From positions 1,550,001 to 1,614,000 of the forward strand of contig NZ_CP084265.1 of assembly GCF_022879595.1 (NCBI RefSeq): a DNA stretch of 64,000 bases, given 5' to 3'. This DNA comes from Caballeronia sp. Lep1P3 (GTDB lineage Bacteria > Pseudomonadota > Gammaproteobacteria > Burkholderiales > Burkholderiaceae). A program made the translations under genes and the position numbers. The notes beneath the pieces were generated by a model that made no database searches, had not been told where the DNA came from, and saw only the letters and a list, made by a program, of their open reading frames with translations. This document shows positions 58,641 through 64,000 of the stretch, piece after piece; the first letter of the stretch is position 1; the number at the start of each line of letters is the position of its first letter.

Positions 58641-60998
58641 TCAGATGCCGATGCGCCCTTCGACGTAAATCGTGCGCCCCGCATACGGATGGAACACGTA
58701 ATACCGGCGATCGAAGAGATTGTCGACGCCGATGCCGAGCTCCGTCTGCTTCGACGGCTTGTAGGTGAACTTCGCATCGATCACGGCATACGTGCTCGTG
58801 CCGCCATACGTGTTGGGATTGACGTCCGTGTTGGTGAGCGTGTTGTACTGGCGGCCGGAATAGCGCAGCGCGAGCGTCGCGGCGGCTTTGGGCGTGACGC
58901 GGTACGTCGCCACCGCGTTCGCGCGCCATAGCGGAATGCGATAAAAGTACATCCCCACCGACGCCGGATTGCCGCTGTTCGCCAGAATCTTCGACTGCGT
59001 GTACGCGACGTTCGCCGCGAGATCGAGCCCGCGCAGCAACACGTCCTGCCCTTCGTAAGCGGCTTCCGCGCCGCGCGAGCGCACCTTGCCGATGTTCTGG
59101 AAGTTCGTCACGTTCGGAATCACGGTCGTGTTGGTCTGGCTCAGAATCGTGTTCTTCACGTCGTCCTGAAAGAGCGTGAAGCGATAGAGACCGTTGCCGT
59201 GCTGCCATTCGGCCGTGAGTTCTTTCGAGAGATCATCCTCGGGCTGAAGGTTCGGATTGCTATTGATGATCGACACGCCGTTTATCTGTCCCTGAAACAG
59301 TTCGCCGACGGTCGGAAATCGATACGCCCGCCCGATCGATGCGCGCAGCGTCAAGTCGTTGGTCGCATCGAAAGAAAGCGACGCCTTGGGCGACCAGTGG
59401 CTCTGGCTGACATCGGCATACGAAAGCGATGTCGCGCCGAGCGCGCGCGTGCCGTCATACGCGTTCCAGTTCTCGTAGCGCACGCCGTAGGTCAACGCCC
59501 AGCGCGGCAGAAAGCGCCACGCATCCTGCGCGTAGAAAGCCTGCGTGCGCGTGCGGCCACCGAACGCATTCGCGAACGAGACGCCCGCGCCATCGCGCCA
59601 TGCGTCCGTGTTCGAGGTCACGTTGTCGAGGAAATAGTTGTCGTAGTGATAGCCGAACGAGAGCGCGTGCGCCGCGAGTCCCGCGCGCGCGGTCGGCGTC
59701 CAGCTCGTGCGCAGATCGAGCGACTTCCATCCCGAGCCGGAGCCATCGGTGAGCGTGCCGGGTCCGTCGCCGGGCACGCCGGAGTTCGCCGTGCGCGCGA
59801 TGCTCTGCGTGATGTCGAAGTACGACGCGATGGCTTCCGCGTTCCAGCCCGTCGCGTTGTGCGTGCGCAAGGACAGGCCGTACAGGAAGTTTTCGCTCGA
59901 TCCCATGCTCGGCGCGAAGGTCGCGGCGGGAACCGTGTATTCGAACCCGCCGATGTTCACGCGTCCGCTATACACAGGATTTCCAACCGCATCGCGCAAA
60001 AAGGTGGCGGTGTCGCTGTTGTATTTCTGATGCCAGTAGCCGAGCGTGAACCCGGCTTGCAGCGTGTCGGTGATGTCAAACGCGAGCTTCACGCGGAACT
60101 GATCCTGAAACGTGCGCTCGATGCCCTCGGCCGCCGTGCCGAGCACCGCCGTGCGCGCGTTGTTCTGATCGTTGTAGAACGTCGCACCGGTCACGGGCGT
60201 GTCGGCGGCGGTTGCGCGCGTCGCCGATTGCGCGAGTGTCGCGAATTGCAGCGGCTGGCCCGTGTTTTCCAGATGATCCGCGCCGACCAGAAACGACAGC
60301 TTGCCGATGCGATCGCCCACGGTCGCCGTCGTGTTGGTGCCGTTGAAACTGCGGTTGATGCCGAAGAGATCGAAGTGCTGCGTGAAGGCCTGCACTTTCG
60401 CGTCGGCCTCCAACTGCGTCGGCATGCGCGTCGTGATCGCGACGGTCGCGCCGATCGAGTTGCCCGGATAGAGCGCCGAGTACGGGCCGTAGATGACATC
60501 GGTGCGCGCGATGTCGTCGGCGAAGACCATCGACCAGCGCGGCGCGAACGTCCATGTATTGCCGAGGAAGTTGCTGAGCAAGAGGCCGTCCGCATAGACG
60601 AGGCCGCGCGCCGTCTGCGCGTTGCTCGTGCCGCGCACGGCGATGGTCGCGTTCGGGTCGCCGATGAAGCGCTTGCGCACGGCCATGTTCGGCGCGTACT
60701 TGAGCGCGTCTTCGGGCGTGACGACGTTCCAGTACTGCGACTGATCGGCGGTAATCGTCGCGACGCTGGCGGGCCGGTTCGGGTCGAGCGGCGAGCGCAC
60801 GGGCGTCGACTGCGCGGTGACGACCACGGGCGCGAGCGTCGTTTCGGTCTCGGATGCCGGCGCGGCGGCGTCGGCCGGGGCGACGGGCGCGGCGGACCAG
60901 GCCGCATGCGCGAGCAGCGAAAGCGGCAGCGCGGCGTGCAAAGGCGTGACGGCGCGACGGCGCGAATGCCGGCGCGCTCGCGAGAGGAGCGTGAACAT
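58641..60998 (-). CDS. TonB-dependent outer membrane receptor
   Basis: 785 residues. A long basic signal region (about 1-36), TonB box APVVVTA near 57-62, plug domain with VRKRFIGDPNATIAVRGTS and DVIYGPYSALYPGNSIGATV, and a 22-strand-type barrel ending YYVFHPYAGRTIYVEGRIGI. It imports a ligand using the proton-motive force through TonB-ExbBD. The substrate is not evident; the His/Met-rich neighbours favour a metal (copper or zinc) or metallophore. 54 bases before the PepSY gene. Confidence 0.92.
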   Translation of the reverse strand: MFTLLSRARRHSRRRAVTPLHAALPLSLLAHAAWSAAPVAPADAAAPASETETTLAPVVVTAQSTPVRSPLDPNRPASVATITADQSQYWNVVTPEDALKYAPNMAVRKRFIGDPNATIAVRGTSNAQTARGLVYADGLLLSNFLGNTWTFAPRWSMVFADDIARTDVIYGPYSALYPGNSIGATVAITTRMPTQLEADAKVQAFTQHFDLFGINRSFNGTNTTATVGDRIGKLSFLVGADHLENTGQPLQFATLAQSATRATAADTPVTGATFYNDQNNARTAVLGTAAEGIERTFQDQFRVKLAFDITDTLQAGFTLGYWHQKYNSDTATFLRDAVGNPVYSGRVNIGGFEYTVPAATFAPSMGSSENFLYGLSLRTHNATGWNAEAIASYFDITQSIARTANSGVPGDGPGTLTDGSGSGWKSLDLRTSWTPTARAGLAAHALSFGYHYDNYFLDNVTSNTDAWRDGAGVSFANAFGGRTRTQAFYAQDAWRFLPRWALTYGVRYENWNAYDGTRALGATSLSYADVSQSHWSPKASLSFDATNDLTLRASIGRAYRFPTVGELFQGQINGVSIINSNPNLQPEDDLSKELTAEWQHGNGLYRFTLFQDDVKNTILSQTNTTVIPNVTNFQNIGKVRSRGAEAAYEGQDVLLRGLDLAANVAYTQSKILANSGNPASVGMYFYRIPLWRANAVATYRVTPKAAATLALRYSGRQYNTLTNTDVNPNTYGGTSTYAVIDAKFTYKPSKQTELGIGVDNLFDRRYYVFHPYAGRTIYVEGRIGI

Positions 60999-61091
60999 CG
61001 TGAATTCCTGAATGAGCTGACGAGCGATCGCGCGCGTCGCCAGGCGCTCGGATGCGCGGCGAACGTCAGGGCGACCGGACGGGAAACGGCT

Positions 61092-61505
61092 TCAGGAAAA
61101 AACGGGCGGCGCGCGCGGCGAGGCCGCGTTGAAAGACTTCGTCGAGACGACGCGTGTCTGCGCGACCGACACGACGCGCACGACGCGCTCGATGTACGCG
61201 ACGGACTGCGCCGCGCCGGATGCCACCGGCAGATGATGCGCCAGCAGCCCGCAGTACGAGCAGGCGTCGAAATGACCGGCGGCATCGTGATGGGCGCGAT
61301 GTTCGTCGGCGTCGGAATGGGAGGCGTGCTCGTCGGCTTCGGACAGCACGCCCGCGAGCGTATCGACGGTACAGAGCGCGGCTTGCGGATCGAGCGCGGC
61401 ATTGCGCGCCGCGATGCTCTGGCTCACGACCGGCGCGACAATGGCGAGCCACATGGCGGCAATGCCGAGCCATGCGACGAAGCGATTGCGCGCGTTGCGG
61501 GTCAT
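61092..61505 (-). CDS. DUF2946-family His-rich membrane/secreted protein
   Basis: A 137-residue protein: an N-terminal hydrophobic signal or TM segment (about 10-30), then a His-rich stretch at 60-91 (EHASHSDADEHRAHHD) joined to CSYCGLLAHHLP, the DUF2946 hallmark. The clustered His and CxxC suggest copper or zinc binding outside the cytosol. First gene of the operon with the TonB receptor (93-base gap) and PepSY protein. Confidence 0.85.
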   Translation of the reverse strand: MTRNARNRFVAWLGIAAMWLAIVAPVVSQSIAARNAALDPQAALCTVDTLAGVLSEADEHASHSDADEHRAHHDAAGHFDACSYCGLLAHHLPVASGAAQSVAYIERVVRVVSVAQTRVVSTKSFNAASPRAPPVFS

Positions 61506-61547
61506 GGGAGTCGCGTGTGAGAAAGAAAAAAGCGGAGGGATTTCGAG

Positions 61548-61583
61548 ATTCTAGGCAGAGCTTGGAAGCGCCGCAACGTTGCG
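61548..61583 (-). promoter_or_regulatory. Candidate promoter with overlapping palindromic operator for the DUF2946 operon
   Basis: On the minus strand TTGCGG, exactly 17 bases, TAGAAT. The -35 lies inside a perfect 12-bp palindrome, CGCAACGTTGCG (61572-61583), a typical place for a repressor site. Start-codon distance is about 43 bases. Confidence 0.45.
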
Positions 61584-61649
61584 ATGCACAGGCCGTTCAG
61601 TGTCCCGGGCAGCCGCGAGCCGAGGACGTCCGCATGCCACGCAAATTGG

Positions 61650-61678
61650 CAGACATCCCCCAACGAATGCGCTAGAAT
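61650..61678 (+). promoter_or_regulatory. Candidate tRNA-Leu promoter
   Basis: CAGACA, 17 bases, TAGAAT, followed by the GC-rich discriminator GCCCGGC typical of stable-RNA promoters. About 60 bases before the tRNA; the leader can form a GGCAC/GTGCC hairpin. Confidence 0.5.
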
Positions 61679-61737
61679 GCCCGGCTTGGCACAGTGGAAC
61701 GGTGCCGGACACGGCGCGCGACGAAGCCCGCCGTGCT

Positions 61738-61824
61738 GCGAGGATGGCGAAATTGGTAGACGCACCAGGTTTAGGTCCTGACGCCAGCAATGGTGTAGGG
61801 GTTCGAGTCCCCTTCCTCGCACCA
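61738..61824 (+). tRNA. tRNA-Leu (anticodon TAG)
   Basis: 87 nt with long variable arm. Acceptor GCGAGGA/TCCTCGC, D-arm GGCGAAATTGGTAGACGC, anticodon loop TTTAGGT (TAG), T-arm GTTCGAGTC, discriminator A and encoded CCA. Confidence 0.98.
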
Positions 61825-61828
61825 CATG

Positions 61829-61869
61829 AACCCCTTTGATCATCTCTCTGATCCGCAAAGGGGTTTTTT
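61829..61869 (+). terminator. Intrinsic terminator after tRNA-Leu
   Basis: AACCCCTTTG pairs with CAAAGGGGTT (10 bp, large loop with an inner GATCA/TGATC pair) and runs into TTTTTT. Confidence 0.88.
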
Positions 61870-61894
61870 CTTTCTGGCCTTGCGGTGAACGAAG

Positions 61895-62281
61895 CTACAG
61901 CGCCATGTCGCCGAGTTCCACCATCATCACTTCGCCGTTCGCCTGCGAGCGGCCCGCGAAGTCCACGCCCGTCATCCCCATCATCTTTCTGATCTCTTCC
62001 GGTATGCGCTCGCTTGCACGCGCGGCTGCGATCGGCCGGTCGAGGTTCGACAAGAACTGCCGCACGCCGAAAGGCTGCAGGAACACGAACACGTTCAGCG
62101 GATACGACAGCTTCGCGTCCGCGCGACGCGCCGCCGTGATATGCAGCCCGAGCGTCGGCGAAACGGACATCTGTCGCGGGCATACGCGAAAGTCGAATCC
62201 GAAGTCGCGCGCCACGCTCTTCACGAGAAACGGCACGCACTTCTCGCCGAACTGCTTGTTCTCCGTCTTGCTAAGCGGCAT
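61895..62281 (-). CDS. Conserved hypothetical protein
   Basis: A 128-residue soluble protein beginning MPLSKTENKQFGEKCVPFLVK. I do not recognise the family. A central hydrophobic strand (LSYPLNVFVFLQPFG) and a C-terminal GEVMMVELGDMAL suggest an alpha/beta domain; two Cys are near the N-terminus. Convergent with tRNA-Leu, divergent from hpnD. Confidence 0.65.
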   Translation of the reverse strand: MPLSKTENKQFGEKCVPFLVKSVARDFGFDFRVCPRQMSVSPTLGLHITAARRADAKLSYPLNVFVFLQPFGVRQFLSNLDRPIAAARASERIPEEIRKMMGMTGVDFAGRSQANGEVMMVELGDMAL

Positions 62282-62510
62282 GACCGTCTCCGAAGACTTG
62301 CGCGATCAGTCTCGCGCTGTATGGTTTTGCGCAGTGTCGCGCGCGCCGCGAGTGTTGTCGGTGCTTCGGCGCACATCTGCCAGGCGCGGCGTACGATCTG
62401 CGAAGCATCGGCCGGGCGGATAAAATGGGCGCCCGCCGCGCGAAGCGTCTTGCGAAGCCGCGCGCGCGAGACGCCCTTTTCCGCCTTCGACACCCCATAA
62501 GCCCCGTTTC

Positions 62511-63347
62511 GTGAATTCCGACGACTACTGCCAGCAAAAGGCTGCCCCCGAAGGCTCCAGCACGTACTACGCGCTGCGCCGCGCGCCGGCCCCGCGCCAG
62601 CCGCTTCTCACCGCGCTCTACGCGCTTTATCGCGAGCTGGAGGAAACGGTCAAGAAGACGAGCGATCCGACCATCGGCCGCACCAAGCATGCGTGGTGGC
62701 GCAGCGAACTCGACCGGCTCGACCGCGGCGAGGCGACGCATCCGGTGACTCAGGCGCTGCAGGCGCATGCGGCGGACAGCGGCGCGCTCGACGACGCGGG
62801 CCGCGCATCGCTTCTTACGCTCGTCGATGGCTTCGGCATGGATCTCGATCAGGCGCGCTACCTCGACTGGCCAGGACTCGCGCGCTATCTCGATCAGACG
62901 GGCGGCGCGTTCGCCACGGCTGTCGCGCGCTCGACGGCGGTGAATCGCGCGGATGCATCGGCGTGGGCGGCGCCGCTCGGTTCCGCGCTGCTCCTTGCCG
63001 AACGCGTGCAGGACATCGGCGACGATGCGCGCAATGGCCGCGTCTACGTGCCGATCGATGAACTGCAGCGCTTCAACGTGACCGCCGCGGACATCATCAA
63101 TCGCAAGTACAGCGATGCATTCAGCGATTTGATGCGCTTTCAGACCGAGCGCGCCCGCCGCTCGATCGACGCAGCGCTCGCCGCCATTCCGCCCGCCGAG
63201 CGCGCGTCGCAGCGCGTGTTGCGCGCGCAGGCCGCGCTCGCCCAGGCGCGCTTCGGCGAGATCGAACGGGAAGGCTTCCGGGTGCTGCATCAGCGCATCT
63301 CGCTCACGCCAATCCGCAAGCTCTGGATCACCTGGCGCACGCGCTAG
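62511..63347 (+). CDS. hpnD: Presqualene diphosphate synthase-like (HpnD)
   Basis: A 278-residue squalene/phytoene synthase family enzyme starting with GTG (MNSDDYCQQKAAPEGSSTYYALR). The aspartate-rich motif VQDIGDDARNGRVYVP is clear; the first one appears as LYRELEETVKK, unlike the DxxxD of many relatives. The N-terminus and length match HpnD, which makes presqualene diphosphate for hopanoids. No hpnC or hpnE gene is adjacent in the window, so the symbol is tentative. Confidence 0.8.
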   Translation: MNSDDYCQQKAAPEGSSTYYALRRAPAPRQPLLTALYALYRELEETVKKTSDPTIGRTKHAWWRSELDRLDRGEATHPVTQALQAHAADSGALDDAGRASLLTLVDGFGMDLDQARYLDWPGLARYLDQTGGAFATAVARSTAVNRADASAWAAPLGSALLLAERVQDIGDDARNGRVYVPIDELQRFNVTAADIINRKYSDAFSDLMRFQTERARRSIDAALAAIPPAERASQRVLRAQAALAQARFGEIEREGFRVLHQRISLTPIRKLWITWRTR

Positions 63348-63356
63348 ACGCGCGGC

Positions 63357-64000
63357 TCACGTGTGGATGAGGGGCATCGGCTCGAAGGCGCGCCCGAGAA
63401 TCGCGGCGTGATCGGCGTTGCCGCATGCCTGAAGTACCGTTGCGCAGAGCCTTCTGAAATCGACGGAAGCCGTCACGCCGCCCTCTTCGTCCAGCCGGCC
63501 GAGCAACGGCGGTTCCCCATATAGCCCGCCGCGAACCGCGCCGCCCAATACGAACTGCGGGGCGGCCGCGCCGTGCTCGGTGCCGCGCACGTCGTTTTCC
63601 CGCGCGGATCGTCCGAACTCCGAACGAGTCATGACGAGCGTGCCCGCCCAGTCGCCGCTCGCGATCAGCGCGGCACGCAGCCGCGCGATGCCATCCGCGA
63701 ATTGCAGCAGCAACGACGCGTGGCGCTTCGCCTGATGCGTGTGCGTGTCGAAACCATCGAGCGCGAGGCGGATCACCGTGACGCCGTTGCGTGCGCGGTT
63801 TGCCGCGATGAGCCTTGTGGCCGCATCGCACGATACGGCGAAGGAACGCGCTTCGAATGGAGAACTGGCTGGACGCGCGAAGTCCGCGCGCGACGGACCG
63901 ACGCGCGCGAGCCATGTGTCGCGCCGATACTCGTGCGCGTCCGATGCCGTGGTCCAGATCTGCTGTGCGCGGTAGTGCGAGCGGTTCGGCTGCGCATAGC
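63357..64000 (-). CDS. DUF1501-family secreted protein, C-terminal part (cut by window edge)
   Basis: The frame is open from the stop at 63357 to the window edge. It reads AQPNRSHYRAQQIWTTA, then GVTVIRLALDGFDTHTHQ, VMTRSEFGRSARENDVRGTEHG and FVLGGAVRGGLYG, the characteristic DUF1501 blocks. These are Tat-exported, sulfatase-like or structural proteins usually paired with DUF1800 genes, which would lie outside the window. The internal GTG at 63776 is not the true start. Converges with hpnD, 9 bases apart. Confidence 0.9.
   Translation of the reverse strand, partial: YAQPNRSHYRAQQIWTTASDAHEYRRDTWLARVGPSRADFARPASSPFEARSFAVSCDAATRLIAANRARNGVTVIRLALDGFDTHTHQAKRHASLLLQFADGIARLRAALIASGDWAGTLVMTRSEFGRSARENDVRGTEHGAAAPQFVLGGAVRGGLYGEPPLLGRLDEEGGVTASVDFRRLCATVLQACGNADHAAILGRAFEPMPLIHT

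Overview
The window looks like a chromosomal segment of a Burkholderiaceae bacterium, most likely Paraburkholderia or Caballeronia. The DNA is very GC-rich, so large antisense shadow ORFs are everywhere. The gene orders are those of that group: tig-clpP-clpX-lon-hupB-tRNA-Val-tRNA-Asp-ppiD, mltG-tmk-holB-GNAT-tatD, and msrB-yciB-bolA-parvulin. It also carries a BPSL1445-type SYLF lipoprotein and an HpnD-type presqualene synthase. The assignment is by recognition, not database search. I see no IS element, phage, CRISPR array or rRNA operon.

Layout. 1-3414: the 5' part of the prkA kinase gene behind a good sigma-54 promoter candidate, a FAA-hydrolase-fold hydratase, and a chemoreceptor behind a sigma-28 promoter candidate. 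3601-9679: a ribose-type operon transcribed leftwards, rbsB-rbsA-rbsC-rbsR-rbsK. 9871-16312: small envelope and unknown genes (PsiF, SYLF lipoprotein, Rap1a/Tai-domain protein, ankyrin protein) plus a GT4 glycosyltransferase and otsA. 16359-20454: tatD, an acetyltransferase, holB, tmk and mltG. 20615-22438: ygfZ and an NRDE gene, divergent from mltG. 22457-30744: eight leftward genes for acyl/fatty-acid catabolism (hydrolase, SDR, CurA-like reductase, thioesterase, Dabb protein, nicotinamidase, FadB/J-type bifunctional enzyme, acyl-CoA ligase). 30892-34830: selO, msrB, yciB, bolA and a parvulin. 34921-44128: purL, with an FAD amine oxidoreductase, nnrD and pgi divergent from it. 44179-45583: ybbA and tesA, back to back with overlapping start codons. 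46163-55226: the protein-quality-control block (ppiD, two tRNAs, hupB, lon, clpX, clpP, tig). 55712 onward: glycerate kinase, a DUF2946/TonB-receptor/PepSY operon that looks metal-related, tRNA-Leu, hpnD and a truncated DUF1501 gene.

The genes are mostly core metabolism and proteostasis. The less ordinary parts are: (a) short tandem repeats of 10, 11, 13 and 13 bp, each next to a translation start in a different leader; (b) the DUF2946-TonB receptor-PepSY operon, whose two accessory proteins both carry His/Met-rich segments and whose promoter candidate overlaps a perfect 12-bp palindrome; (c) the sigma-54 and sigma-28 promoter candidates; (d) a Rap1a/Tai immunity-type gene beside a secreted ankyrin protein; (e) overlapping divergent starts of tesA and an ybbA that lacks its permease gene; (f) a tRNA promoter candidate overlapping the hupB stop codon. 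I did not find an unmistakably new multi-gene system. The metal operon and the leader repeats are the best candidates for follow-up.
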